Counted from the first letter of the stretch, positions 35,243 to 44,480 are shown. The stretch is DNA of 54,442 nucleotides from an uncultured Pseudomonadota bacterium (GCA_903867225.1 CAIPQN010000042.1:166992-221433), one strand, 5' to 3'. A program made the numbers and translations. The notes: generated by a model from the sequence alone, not told the origin.

Positions 35243-35413
35243 GAGTTTTACCTATTTCCCCGCATAATAATACTGGATAAAATTATTGTAGTTGAAAAAG
35301 AGCAGCTTGGAATTTTAAAAATTTCAGACTCAATTCGTATAAATTTTTCATCTTAATGCTTATTTTCTAGTTGTGAAGTGTCTCATAGTTTCACACTAAA
35401 TTAAATCACTGCT

Positions 35414-36769
35414 CTATTCCCTAACTAATCGCATCATCGCAATATCTTCCAAATAAGTGTAATAGCTCGAACCGTAATAAAAATGCACCGCCCAACCAAA
35501 AAAAGCATCTAACGCATAAGGCGACGAAGACCACATTTGATCATTTGGCGTTTCTGGAAAAACAGTTAAATCAATCGCTAAATCTGGTTGCGACGTGTCG
35601 ATTAAACTGCCTAATTCTTTGATATTTGGTAATCGCCAGTTTTTTCCCGTTAAACGCGCTTCACTTGCTGCACGCTGCAAACTTTCCACCAACATTCCAC
35701 CAAATGGATAACCGACACACGTTTTGCCATTCCATTTCATACCTTCAACGCAACGTCGCCAAATTAACCCTGTTTGTGTATCAAACACTTCTGCACCGTC
35801 TTTTGAAATCACATAATTTTTTGCAATCGGTTTTTGTGCGGAACTGACTAAACGAATTGCCGCGCTGGTTTTTTTATCTTGTTCAAAAATGCGCCCATCT
35901 TCAAAATAAATGCCCCAAACATCGTTCTTATTTTTTGCATAAGGCGTTGCTGACCAATAAATTTTGCTGGTTGAATTTGGAAACAAAGTAAGGTCGATAT
36001 TAGGATTCGGTAACGGTACGCTGTAATCTACAATGCTTTGCAACTCTTGAATCTGTGGCAACCGCCAATTCGATTCGCCACATAATTTTTGGGAATTTAT
36101 GGTTTTGACAAACTTGTCGGCATCGGCAAACACATAATTTTCGATGGCATTTTTAGGCATTTTAACTTCCCACAATAATCCCGTGATATTGTCTTTTACA
36201 CACGCCCATTCGGTTGCATTGAGCTGCAATTGTTTACCCGTTGCACTGATTTTACTGAAACTAAATCCTGCATGACCGTCTTTGTCGTCGTTATCAAAAA
36301 AATCCCTTCCAAATTCAGCATCTTGACGAGGATAACTGCTAATTCCACAACCATTTACATTGAATGCGCCATCTGAACAAAATGTAATACCTGTGTCGTT
36401 TAATTGCCCTTGAATTTGTGCGACGACGTTGATTGTCACGGTATCAACAGCAGTTGCTTTTTTGTCGTCGATTACAGTGAGTTTAAAAACTAACTCACCC
36501 ACTTTTTTTGGACTCTCAAATGTCGTCGAAACGTTTTTTGCATTTTGTAAAACGACTTTTGTACCTTTGGTTTGCGTCCATTGATACGTTTTAATTTCGC
36601 CATCTGCATCTGAACTTTTTATGCCTGAAAGTGTTGCGTTTGTTGAAAAACCAACATTTTGATCTACACCCGCATCGGCAATTGGTTTTTGATTAGCTGC
36701 TTCGGCGTTGGTGGTTAAACAAACAGCAGTGATAAAAATCGTTTTCTGTAATTTTGATAAAAAAATCAT
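35414..36769 (-). CDS. Exported PKD + DUF1566 protein
   Basis: A signal peptide (MIFLSKLQKTIFITAVCLTTNAEA-AN) precedes a PKD domain (residues about 30-112, NQKPIADAGVDQNVGF...DADGEIKTYQWTQTKG...VIDDKKATAVDTVTINV). Two DUF1566/Lcl-type modules follow; the pattern LLWEVKMP...SNWRLPQIQELQSIVDY...YWSATPYAK recurs as LIWRRCVEGM...KNWRLPNIKELGSLIDT...MWSSSPYAL. Such proteins are secreted or surface-exposed; biochemical function is unknown. It lies 72 bases downstream of the multiheme cytochrome, with an intervening hairpin, and an AAGGAAAAAAG ribosome site precedes the ATG. Confidence 0.82.
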   Translation of the reverse strand: MIFLSKLQKTIFITAVCLTTNAEAANQKPIADAGVDQNVGFSTNATLSGIKSSDADGEIKTYQWTQTKGTKVVLQNAKNVSTTFESPKKVGELVFKLTVIDDKKATAVDTVTINVVAQIQGQLNDTGITFCSDGAFNVNGCGISSYPRQDAEFGRDFFDNDDKDGHAGFSFSKISATGKQLQLNATEWACVKDNITGLLWEVKMPKNAIENYVFADADKFVKTINSQKLCGESNWRLPQIQELQSIVDYSVPLPNPNIDLTLFPNSTSKIYWSATPYAKNKNDVWGIYFEDGRIFEQDKKTSAAIRLVSSAQKPIAKNYVISKDGAEVFDTQTGLIWRRCVEGMKWNGKTCVGYPFGGMLVESLQRAASEARLTGKNWRLPNIKELGSLIDTSQPDLAIDLTVFPETPNDQMWSSSPYALDAFFGWAVHFYYGSSYYTYLEDIAMMRLVRE

Positions 36770-36790
36770 CTTTTTTCCTTTTTTGAAAAC

Positions 36791-36818
36791 AAAAAAGGGA
36801 ACGTTTTTGAACGCCCCC
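36791..36818 (-). terminator. Hairpin after the multiheme cytochrome gene
   Basis: On the minus strand GGGGGCGTT pairs with AACGTTCCC (two G-T wobbles, 4-base loop), followed by six T's. It lies just upstream of the DUF1566 gene and probably attenuates read-through. Confidence 0.6.
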
Positions 36819-36841
36819 TCCTTAAAACTTACAACTTGGTT

Positions 36842-39800
36842 TTACATTTTCATACCACCCATATTCATGCCTCCACCTGTTGATGCCGCAGGTTTTCCAC
36901 CAATCGTAAACGTTTCAGGTTTAGGTGGCGCGTGTTCTTTCGCCACACCTTTTGGTGAATTCATAAAACTTTTATCTATTTTGTGACACAAGTCACAACC
37001 GATAATTTGACCTTTCACGACTTTAATCGATTTACCTGTCGCATCCGTCAAAGTACGGTCAACTAAAGTTTTCGATAAGCGAGTGCCTTTATGGTCTGCA
37101 CCATGACACGCGGCACATTGGTCTTCGCCGTCTGGGCCTGGTTTTTGAGCAAAGTCATTATGCCAGCCTCCGTTGAATTTACCATTTTGCGTTTTAGCGG
37201 TGTTTTTCGCCGCGCCATCCGCATGGTAATACCATGATTTATCACCGACTGGGTGCATCCCATGAGGTCCCGCAAGGAATGCTTTTTCGCTGCTAGAATT
37301 CACAACTGTTCCATCTCTCACACCTTGACCAACACCTAAACCACTTGTGCCACCATCAGTCGCAACCAAGCCAGTTTTGAAATCATCTTTGATATGACAA
37401 ACCGAACATTCTGCAATGTTGCCATCGTAACCTTGCAACTGTTTCGACGTTTGGTTGTCATTAGCATTCGGATCTTGGTTAGGCCAAATCGCGTGTGAAC
37501 CACCGTGACAAGTTGAACAATTCAACGCGCCATTTGCCCCCGTCCCATGAACATCTGAACTTTTGCGATACAACGCTTGCGATACAGGTACACCGACATA
37601 TTTCGTTACCGAAGGATACGTTGTGATAGTTGGATATTTACCCGTCACAGGATCAATCGGTTTCGTTTTATCGTCGGTAATTGTAGGGTTTTGCGTTTTA
37701 TCTGGCGCAGTAATCGGTTCAAGACGGTTCTCTTTTGTAGGCATGACCGCAAAACGCGCATTCATTGGATCACGACTAAAACCAGTTTTGTCAGTTGCAT
37801 CCCAGGCTTGGCGCATAACACCTGCACTGAACGCATCACCTTTACCATCTTTGCCCATATTGCCATCACCCATGTGACATGAACCACAATTCGGTTCATC
37901 TAACCAAGGTCTACGGAAATTAACCGACTCACCCGTGTACGCACCGCCACCGGTTAAGTTTGCGTCATAGCCTTTGTTTGGATAAACGTTGCCAACTGCC
38001 AACATATCACCGTGACAACTGTCACATTTCAAACCTGCCGTGTGATGAATATCGCGATAACTTTTTTCAGTCGCACCGGTGTGACATTTATTACAGTTGT
38101 CTTCGGGGGCGATTTTTTCGCCAACTTTGACTAATGGCTCGCCATTTTTATCCGCTGGGAATAAATCAGGTCGCCAGTTGTTTTTTGTCGCGTCATAAGG
38201 TTGAACAGTCGGTTTTGTTAAATTACCGTCTGCATCCGCTGTTAAAGGCACGCCATTATCATCGTTATGTTGAGAATCCCAACCGCGTCCACCTAACATT
38301 TTAGGATGTCCGCGTTCGTCACGAATCAAATCGCCTTTTTTGTGTGCCAAACCGTCCGCACTCACCGCCGCGCTTACGTCTGCTTTATAGACTTGCATTT
38401 TGCCGTGGAAAGCATGGAAGGCTTTTGAATAATCAGAACGGTTTGTTTGGAAAGCACGCGGCACAACGCCTACGTCAAATTTGAGTGAACTTTGATGATG
38501 TCCTGAACAAAAATACATCGGTTGAGCGCGAGTTTTACCTTTGTCATCAGCATAGTTATCAGCTGTTATGACGGAATAACTGGCAGGCCACAATTTACCC
38601 GCAGCAGGAGTAGGACCGAATGGCACCATGTAATCGTGCATGATTAGCGTGTTAAATAACGCAGCTTTTTCTTGCTCAACCCACGATGTACCGCCTTCTT
38701 CTTCGGCTTCACGGAAGTTCAAACGGACTTGCAATTTCCAACTGGCATCTGCGTCAGCAGGTTTGGTTGGACTAGTTTGTGACGTTGGTTTTCCTGCAGA
38801 ATCTGTTTTTACCCAGCGTGATTCTTTGACACGGTCAGTACGTAAACCGTTTTGATCGCGAGGAATATAGATAACACTTTTGGGATCATTCACTTGAGGA
38901 GATAAACTAGTGAACGCTGGATTATCGGGAATTTTGTCGTCGAATTTATTATGAATAGCTGGTGGCCAAGGTTTAGTCGGATCCACACCAGGATTAAAAC
39001 TGCCAGCCCCCGTTGCAGGTCCAGGTGTTTTACCATCTGGTGCAAGTAATTCATCGACTGAAACCGGCATACGCCAAACGTCTTCATCACCTGCAATTTT
39101 GCCTTGCGAATGACATTCACGGCAGCGTGTTTCAGAAGCGGTTGTATAAACTGCGTCTGTTGCTGCAACTGTTTTACCGCCAACTTTCGCTTCAACACGC
39201 ATTAACGGATAAGGATTTGTACGTCCTTGATCGTCGATGTCACTGGCGGGTAAAAATTGTGCTGTGAAATTTTGTTTTTCGGGGCTGTAATCAAACTTTT
39301 TAGGGTCATTTTTTACATAAGGATTCGCAATCCCTGGCATTTCACGCATTCCCAGAGCTTTGTCTGTGTTGCCTCGAACACCTTGATCAGGCAATGCAGG
39401 CATAAATGCAGGCATATAACGATTTTGTTGATCGGTAAATGCCATACCCGTTTCATCAATGCCTTGTTCTTTCGCTAAAGGTTGATGAATTCTGTCCCAT
39501 TGTTCAGATTTACGAATTTTAGCTTGATGATAATCTTGCCCATTGATGAATACGTTTTTCAATGGTTTTCCCGTTGCGGGATCAAGTTTGCTGGCTTTAG
39601 GATCAAAGTTTGTTCCGACTTGGTTTTTGTCGAACAAATTTTGACTGGTCGAGTTAATCGAATCTTTACCCGCTGGATCTTTCGCATTCGATGCCGCTGA
39701 ATACGCAACACTGACGCTAGTATCGTCTAGTAATACGGGTTTATGTTCTACTTTTCTAAGGACTTGAGCATTCAATGAATTGTAGTTAATCATTGCGTTG

Positions 39801-40621
39801 TAAGGCAAACTGATCTGACTGCCACCTTGCATCCCCATATCTTCATACGGCAAAACAGCTAGCGCATTCGTGTCGTTGGTAACTTGCCCCGCTTTTTCTA
39901 CAGGTAACGCTTGACCTATTGTAGGAGCGGTACGTTCTTGAACTTTACCGTTAGGATTCGTGCCTTTGGGCGGAATGACTGACACTATTACATCATCTAA
40001 ACATTGATTGGCACCATCGGTGACTTTTAATATCACACGATATTTACCCGCATCAGTGAATTGATGATTTACTGACGCTTGTTTTATATCAGCCGAACCA
40101 TCATTGATTATCCATGAATAATCACCTTTAGCTTTCGTTGCTTCAAAAGCTAAAGAACTTCCAACTGTAATTTCAGTGTCACCAACGGGTTTTGTAATCG
40201 CACAGGCTGGAACAGCTGCCGTTGTAGCACAAGAAGCATCTGCACCGCTGACAGGCAATAAAATCTGCGATTGCGAATTATCTTTTGGATTGGTTACTTC
40301 AACACGAACTAAACAGGGAATTGTGGTCGCGCTGAGTAATTGCATTGAAAATGCTTTTTTTGCGTCGGTATTAATCGTGTAAAGAATTGTGTTATTTGCC
40401 GCATCTAAGACTGAAATTTTTGCTCCAGCTAAAATGGCGGCATCGGTTTTACCTGCAACAACGACTTTACCGATGGTTGCATCATATTTCGCAGTTGCTG
40501 TAATAGCAGAAACTGCTGCTTGAGCAGGCGGAAACGCCATTGCAGTGATTATCGGCGTAAGCGCAAGCAAACCCAGTCTGCGCTTTTGCCGATACGGCGG
40601 TGGAATTTGTTTATTGGGCAT
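36842..40621 (-). CDS. Large secreted multiheme (eight CxxCH) cytochrome c with PKD domain
   Basis: 1259 residues with a basic, hydrophobic N-terminal signal (KRRLGLLALTPIITAMAFPPAQA). Residues about 37-110 form a beta domain; about 118-205 a PKD domain (GSSLAFEATKAKGDYSWIINDG...VTDGANQCLDDVIVSVIPP). The rest is the haem region. Eight CxxCH sites are seen: CRECH near residue 500, then CNKCH, CDSCH, CGSCH, CSTCH, CSVCH, CAACH and CDLCH between about 845 and 1215. The wide 345-residue gap after the first haem is unusual. The protein ends in a Gly/Met-rich tail (STGGGMNMGGMKM) that could bind copper. An extracellular or outer-surface electron-transfer role is inferred; substrate unknown. A GGAGG site precedes the ATG. 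Confidence 0.9.
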   Translation of the reverse strand: MPNKQIPPPYRQKRRLGLLALTPIITAMAFPPAQAAVSAITATAKYDATIGKVVVAGKTDAAILAGAKISVLDAANNTILYTINTDAKKAFSMQLLSATTIPCLVRVEVTNPKDNSQSQILLPVSGADASCATTAAVPACAITKPVGDTEITVGSSLAFEATKAKGDYSWIINDGSADIKQASVNHQFTDAGKYRVILKVTDGANQCLDDVIVSVIPPKGTNPNGKVQERTAPTIGQALPVEKAGQVTNDTNALAVLPYEDMGMQGGSQISLPYNAMINYNSLNAQVLRKVEHKPVLLDDTSVSVAYSAASNAKDPAGKDSINSTSQNLFDKNQVGTNFDPKASKLDPATGKPLKNVFINGQDYHQAKIRKSEQWDRIHQPLAKEQGIDETGMAFTDQQNRYMPAFMPALPDQGVRGNTDKALGMREMPGIANPYVKNDPKKFDYSPEKQNFTAQFLPASDIDDQGRTNPYPLMRVEAKVGGKTVAATDAVYTTASETRCRECHSQGKIAGDEDVWRMPVSVDELLAPDGKTPGPATGAGSFNPGVDPTKPWPPAIHNKFDDKIPDNPAFTSLSPQVNDPKSVIYIPRDQNGLRTDRVKESRWVKTDSAGKPTSQTSPTKPADADASWKLQVRLNFREAEEEGGTSWVEQEKAALFNTLIMHDYMVPFGPTPAAGKLWPASYSVITADNYADDKGKTRAQPMYFCSGHHQSSLKFDVGVVPRAFQTNRSDYSKAFHAFHGKMQVYKADVSAAVSADGLAHKKGDLIRDERGHPKMLGGRGWDSQHNDDNGVPLTADADGNLTKPTVQPYDATKNNWRPDLFPADKNGEPLVKVGEKIAPEDNCNKCHTGATEKSYRDIHHTAGLKCDSCHGDMLAVGNVYPNKGYDANLTGGGAYTGESVNFRRPWLDEPNCGSCHMGDGNMGKDGKGDAFSAGVMRQAWDATDKTGFSRDPMNARFAVMPTKENRLEPITAPDKTQNPTITDDKTKPIDPVTGKYPTITTYPSVTKYVGVPVSQALYRKSSDVHGTGANGALNCSTCHGGSHAIWPNQDPNANDNQTSKQLQGYDGNIAECSVCHIKDDFKTGLVATDGGTSGLGVGQGVRDGTVVNSSSEKAFLAGPHGMHPVGDKSWYYHADGAAKNTAKTQNGKFNGGWHNDFAQKPGPDGEDQCAACHGADHKGTRLSKTLVDRTLTDATGKSIKVVKGQIIGCDLCHKIDKSFMNSPKGVAKEHAPPKPETFTIGGKPAASTGGGMNMGGMKM

Positions 40622-40812
40622 AAGCCCTCCTTTTGAAAATTATTTTGTGTAAAAATGCTGCTAATAATGAGCAACATTTAGTTTTGTAACAATAATCATG
40701 CCCTTAGATATTTCAATTAAAATTCAAATAATTGAGATGGATTTACTTTAAATACGAATACTTTTTTAAGGCATATCGCTCATTTTTATTTCCAAAATAA
40801 GCGATATGCCAT

Positions 40813-40851
40813 AAAAAAAGGGAAAACGAATTTAAACGTTTTCCCCCTTTT
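40813..40851 (-). terminator. Minus-strand rho-independent terminator with no intact gene upstream
   Basis: On the minus strand GGGGGAAAACG, an 8-base loop and CGTTTTCCC are followed by seven T's. The only coding-like sequence upstream of it is the short remnant at 40879-40962. Its sequence resembles the hairpin after the multiheme cytochrome gene. Confidence 0.7.
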
Positions 40852-40878
40852 ATTAATTAAATCTTATTGCATGATTTT

Positions 40879-40962
40879 TTAGCAACTCATACCTCCGCCA
40901 TCTGTCGTTGCGTTACTATCAATGAAGAAAGAAGCATTATTTTTAAATACTTTTTTCTTAAC
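40879..40962 (-). pseudogene. Possible 3' remnant of a gene related to the multiheme cytochrome
   Basis: An open frame of 27 codons without a start codon encodes KKKVFKNNASFF...NATTDGGGMSC and ends in TAA. Its end resembles the end of the neighbouring cytochrome (FTIGG...ASTGGGMNM), with the shared order F-I, a Thr, then GGGM. Like that gene it is followed by a GGGGG...CCC-T7 hairpin. The frame is closed upstream by a stop and no CxxCH is left in it. A decayed duplicate is the simplest reading, but the match is short and could be chance. Confidence 0.3.
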
Positions 40963-41040
40963 TTACACGCATTTGTCACATCAACATCTTTCAGAATTTG
41001 CAGAAAATGCAAAAGCGGGTACAAATAAGCTACACGCACA

Positions 41041-41076
41041 AAAAAGCCCCGACTACCGAAAGGTTGTCAGGGCTTG
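41041..41076 (-). terminator. Rho-independent terminator of the tRNA-Met gene
   Basis: Minus strand: AGCCCTGAC pairs with GTCGGGGCT (one T-G wobble) around an ACCTTTCGGTA-type loop, followed by six T's, starting just after the tRNA 3' end. Confidence 0.88.
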
Positions 41077-41083
41077 ATTTATT

Positions 41084-41160
41084 TGGTGGCGATGGGTGGG
41101 GTCGAACCACCGACCTTGGGGTTATGAATCCCACGCTCTAACCAACTGAGCTACATCGCC
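41084..41160 (-). tRNA. tRNA-Met (anticodon CAT), elongator type
   Basis: The minus strand folds as a 77-base tRNA. The acceptor stem is GGCGATG/CATCGCC, the D arm AGCTCAGTTGGTTAGAGC, the anticodon loop TTCATAA, the T arm GGTGG-TTCGACC-CCACC, and CCA is encoded at the 3' end. G1-C72 pairing argues against initiator tRNA. The CAT anticodon could also mark an Ile2 tRNA (lysidine), but the body looks more like elongator Met. The anticodon stem has an A-C mismatch next to the loop. Confidence 0.93.
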
Positions 41161-41173
41161 TTAGTGTCTTTAA

Positions 41174-41202
41174 ATTATAGGTATTAGCGTCGATATTGTC
41201 AA
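41174..41202 (-). promoter_or_regulatory. Consensus sigma70 promoter of the tRNA-Met gene
   Basis: Minus strand: a perfect TTGACA (41197-41202), 17-base spacer and perfect TATAAT (41174-41179), placing transcription start about 6-7 bases before the tRNA. The -35 box overlaps the last codons of ychF. Confidence 0.88.
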
Positions 41203-42290
41203 ACATTGAACCTAAAATGCACAACATCACCATCTTTTACGACATAATCTTTTCCTTCTAAACGCCATTTTCCAGCATCTTTCGCACCTTGCTCACCTTT
41301 ATAGGTAATAAAATCTTCATACGAAATCACTTCAGCTCGAATAAAACCACGTTCAAAATCGCTATGAATTACACCCGCTGCTTGTGGTGCTGTTGCGCCA
41401 ACAGAAATTGTCCACGCCCGAACCTCCTTCACACCTGCTGTAAAATAAGTCGCTAATTGCAATAATTCATAACCTGCTCGAACTACACGATCCAATCCAG
41501 CTTCTTCCATGCCTAAATCATCTAAGAATTCTTTCTTTTCGTCGTCGTCTAATTGCGAAATTTCAGCTTCAATCGCCGCGCAAATCGGCACTACTTGTGC
41601 GCCTTCTTTTGCTGCAAACACACGCACTTTATCGAGCAACGGATTATTCTCAAAACCATCGTCTTGCACATTCGCAATATACATTGTGGGTTTTAACGTG
41701 ATTAAGCATAAATCTTTTACTAAGGCTTTTTCGTCGTCGTCTAAATTGAGTGTTCTCGCAGGTTCACCTGCATCTAACTGAGCAAAAATACGCTCCAAAA
41801 CAGCTTTTTTTGCTTGCTCTTCTTTATTGCCTGTTTTGGCAATTTTGGTTGATTTCAACAACGCTTTTTCAACCGATGCCATATCTGCTAATGCCAACTC
41901 AGTGTTAATGACTTCAATATCAGAAAGTGGGTCAATTTTTCCTGCAACATGAACCACATTATCGTCTTGAAAGCAGCGTACAACATGAGCAATGGCATCA
42001 TTTTCGCGGATATTTGCTAAAAATTTATTTCCTAAACCTTCGCCTTTTGAGGCACCTGCCACTAATCCCGCAATATCTACAAATTCAATCGTTGTCGGTA
42101 ATACACGTTCTGGTTTTACGATTACCGAAAGCGCATCTAATCGTTTATCAGGTACTGGCACCACGCCAACATTTGGATCAATAGTGCAGAATGGATAATT
42201 TTCTGCTGCAATTTTCGCTTTAGTTAGCGCGTTAAATAACGTCGATTTGCCAACGTTTGGTAAGCCTACAATTCCACAATACAATGCCAT
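41199..42290 (-). CDS. ychF: Redox-regulated ATPase YchF (OLA1 family)
   Basis: 363 residues, the normal length. Obg-type P-loop [20 protein letters not shown]; switch motifs FCTIDPNVG and [22 protein letters not shown]; the NxxE-type ATP-preferring G4 region (IANVQDD); a coiled-coil insertion and a C-terminal TGS domain ([18 protein letters not shown]...[14 protein letters not shown]...[15 protein letters not shown]). It binds ribosomes and hydrolyses ATP rather than GTP. Single gene; the tRNA-Met gene follows 38 bases later with its own promoter. Confidence 0.97.
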   Translation of the reverse strand: MALYCGIVGLPNVGKSTLFNALTKAKIAAENYPFCTIDPNVGVVPVPDKRLDALSVIVKPERVLPTTIEFVDIAGLVAGASKGEGLGNKFLANIRENDAIAHVVRCFQDDNVVHVAGKIDPLSDIEVINTELALADMASVEKALLKSTKIAKTGNKEEQAKKAVLERIFAQLDAGEPARTLNLDDDEKALVKDLCLITLKPTMYIANVQDDGFENNPLLDKVRVFAAKEGAQVVPICAAIEAEISQLDDDEKKEFLDDLGMEEAGLDRVVRAGYELLQLATYFTAGVKEVRAWTISVGATAPQAAGVIHSDFERGFIRAEVISYEDFITYKGEQGAKDAGKWRLEGKDYVVKDGDVVHFRFNV

Positions 42291-42333
42291 AATAGTTTCT
42301 AATTACTCTTTTCAAAATGATGATTAAGGGCGA

Positions 42334-42339
42334 ATTATA
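42334..42339 (-). promoter_or_regulatory. Extended -10 promoter element for ychF
   Basis: Minus strand TGG-TATAAT lies about 44 bases before the ychF start codon; the -35 box is weak, as is common with a TGn extension. Confidence 0.45.
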
Positions 42340-42396
42340 CCAGCAATTCTCTTTATGAAATCAAACACTCACGGTTCACCCATTTTTAAATGTGTT

Positions 42397-44421
42397 TCAA
42401 ACTTTAATAACAGGGAAAAATAATTTAAAGGCTGTGCCTTGATTCGGCGGACTGGTTTTTGAATCCACGAAAACATGACCGTTTGAATGATGAACCATTC
42501 CACTAACAGTCGATAATCCCAAGCCAGTTCCTTCACCAACCACTTTAGTTGTGAAAAACGGATCAAAAATTCGGTTAATAATTTCTTCCTCAATCCCCGT
42601 GCCGTGATCTTGCACGCTCAACACAATAAATTCGCCCGAAAGTGACTTACCACAAGCCGTACAAATACTGTCTGAAACCGTCACAACGTTTAATGAAACG
42701 TTAATGTCACCGCCCTGTTCTTTCATTGCATCTCGTGCATTGACCAACAAATTGGTCAAAATTTGATGCAAATCGATAGCATCAATTTGGATATTAAAAT
42801 CCGTATGCGTATCAGATTGAACTTTAAATATACTGGTTAAACCTGGACGAACCATTGCTAAAACTTCATTAATAATTTCAATGGTCGGTTTGACGGTAAT
42901 GTCGATTTTAATGGTTCCTTGACGAGAATAAGCCATCATTTTTTTGATTAAATCGACAGCGCGATAACCCGCCTTTTCAACCTGAATCGCATTATTCAAA
43001 ATATCCGCTTTCAATTCTTCATCTTTAATATCGTCAGAATAAAATTTATTTAATTCGTTATAGCCCAACATTCCCGTCAAGATATTATTGAAATCGTGCG
43101 CGATGCCAGACGTTAAACGACTGATACTTTCTAACTTCTGCATTTGATTGACTTGAAGATTTAACAGTTTATTTTCATCGTGAGCAATCAATAGCTGCAT
43201 AGCATTTTTTTGTTTTTCTTCGCGGATAAGTTGATAACGGTCTATCAAAAGAAATGTGAATACAACGAGTTCCAATACTGAACCCATTTGCGAACTATGA
43301 ATGGTAAAAATGTTTACTGGTACGAGTGCGAGTACGAGCATTGCATTTCCAATGACACCTATCGCTAATAGAGAAAAAGCGGTGAATAAAAAATAAGCGT
43401 TACGCTTTCCTTTTCGCATTCCAATGACACTGACAATCAGCGCAAGCAATGCGGAAGTTGCCAAAATAATGGGAACAAATTTGGCAAATTGAAATGTAAA
43501 CAGTAATACAACTGGAATAATGATTTGTACGCCAATAAATAATTTTAAAACGTAATCTATTTTAGGTAGCGAAATTGGTGTATCTAACATTCGACGAACG
43601 AAAAACAACTGTGATGTCAACGCGAGAGAACCGAAAGATAAGGGGGCTATTCGTGTTAGCCACGTTAAATCCTGCCATAAAAATTCACTGCCAAAGCCTC
43701 TATTACCAATGAATGCAAATGCGACAAAAATAGTCATGCCGACATACAACAAATAATCGAATTCTTTTGTAACAAGCGCGAAAATAAGGTTCAGCAATAT
43801 GATAGCCAACACAAGTCCAAAATAAATCGCTTGAATGGAATACTCGTTACGTTCCTGTATGTAAAAATCATTAGGCACCCACAATAAAACAGGAATAATC
43901 ATGGCATTTTGCGTTTGAATCCGTAAATAAATCGTGTGGTGACTGTGCGCGGATAAAACAATCGGAAATGCAAAAATTCGACTTTTGTACGCACGATTTT
44001 CAAACGGTTGTGAATAGCCTGTATGAACTGTTTGATAATTTTGGTTTTCGGTTTGAAAATAAAAATCGAGTTTTTCAAGTAACGAATGATTAACGTCTAG
44101 CACGCGCTCAATCGGTTTATCACTGCTATTTTCTAATTCTAATCGCAGCCAATAAGCAGACGACGTATAAGACATATTTAATGGTTTATTGGCGGACAAA
44201 TCTGTTTGAAATTGTTTGGCAACATCTTCTTTTTGCACGTCCGCCAATGTCAAAATACCAGACGCATCTTCAAAAATACCTAAATGCGAACTCAATAAAA
44301 TAGGCGATTGATTAGATGGGCTAACGGCGAACACATTTGCTTTCGCAAAAGCGACATTGGCTATCAATTGAAAACTCAAAAAGGTTATGACAATTAAATA
44401 ATGGATAACATTTTTTTTCAT
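42397..44421 (-). CDS. 7TM-DISM sensor histidine kinase
   Basis: 674 residues from the ATG at 44421 (AGGAAA site; signal sequence MKKNVIHYLIVITFLSFQLIANVAFA). A periplasmic 7TMR-DISMED2 domain spans about residues 30-165 (SSAYWLRLELENSSDKPIERVLDV...YLRIQTQNAMIIPVLLW). About seven membrane helices (175-390) are followed by a coiled coil. The HisKA box SRLTSGIAHDFNNILTGMLGY has His442; the HATPase has NLLVNARDAMKEQGGD, DHGTGIEEEIINRIFDPFFTTK and GEGTGLGLSTVSGMV. DISMED2 domains are thought to bind carbohydrates or related ligands. No receiver domain or response regulator gene is adjacent, so its partner is elsewhere. Confidence 0.92.
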   Translation of the reverse strand: MKKNVIHYLIVITFLSFQLIANVAFAKANVFAVSPSNQSPILLSSHLGIFEDASGILTLADVQKEDVAKQFQTDLSANKPLNMSYTSSAYWLRLELENSSDKPIERVLDVNHSLLEKLDFYFQTENQNYQTVHTGYSQPFENRAYKSRIFAFPIVLSAHSHHTIYLRIQTQNAMIIPVLLWVPNDFYIQERNEYSIQAIYFGLVLAIILLNLIFALVTKEFDYLLYVGMTIFVAFAFIGNRGFGSEFLWQDLTWLTRIAPLSFGSLALTSQLFFVRRMLDTPISLPKIDYVLKLFIGVQIIIPVVLLFTFQFAKFVPIILATSALLALIVSVIGMRKGKRNAYFLFTAFSLLAIGVIGNAMLVLALVPVNIFTIHSSQMGSVLELVVFTFLLIDRYQLIREEKQKNAMQLLIAHDENKLLNLQVNQMQKLESISRLTSGIAHDFNNILTGMLGYNELNKFYSDDIKDEELKADILNNAIQVEKAGYRAVDLIKKMMAYSRQGTIKIDITVKPTIEIINEVLAMVRPGLTSIFKVQSDTHTDFNIQIDAIDLHQILTNLLVNARDAMKEQGGDINVSLNVVTVSDSICTACGKSLSGEFIVLSVQDHGTGIEEEIINRIFDPFFTTKVVGEGTGLGLSTVSGMVHHSNGHVFVDSKTSPPNQGTAFKLFFPVIKV

Positions 44422-44474
44422 TGGAAAGTATTTCCTAAATAATTTACGGTTTGCCATCGCTTGCGTGTTATTTG

Positions 44475-44480
44475 ATTATA
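44475..44480 (-). promoter_or_regulatory. Possible -10 element for the sensor kinase gene
   Basis: Minus strand TATAAT lies about 55 bases upstream of the kinase start; no clear -35 box is seen. Confidence 0.3.

Larger units (their letters stand above)
40622..41040. other. Intergenic region: cytochrome 5' region, two hairpins, possible gene remnant
   Basis: No intact gene is seen in these 419 bases. Next to the cytochrome start is an AAGGAGGG site on the minus strand and about 140 AT-rich bases that must hold its promoter; no clear -35/-10 pair stands out. An 11-bp inverted repeat, GGCATATCGCT (40770-40780) with AGCGATATGCC (40800-40810), a terminator-like hairpin (40813-40851) and a short coding remnant (40879-40962) follow. 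Confidence 0.6.

Noticed and set aside
35330-35400. Possible terminator between the DUF1566 gene and hemL
   Set aside because: Only a short imperfect GTGAA/TTTCAC pairing is seen, with no convincing T tract, and both genes read in the same direction.
37563-37882. Plus-strand frames opposite the cytochrome gene
   Set aside because: They oppose the haem-binding region, which is clearly coding on the minus strand; no signals of their own.
40939-41039. A 50-codon GTG-started minus frame upstream of the cytochrome remnant
   Set aside because: Composition is unremarkable, no ribosome site is seen, and it overlaps the terminator of the tRNA and the remnant frame.
42369-42593. Minus frame overlapping the 3' end of the sensor kinase
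   Set aside because: Same strand but shifted against the conserved HATPase; a shadow frame.
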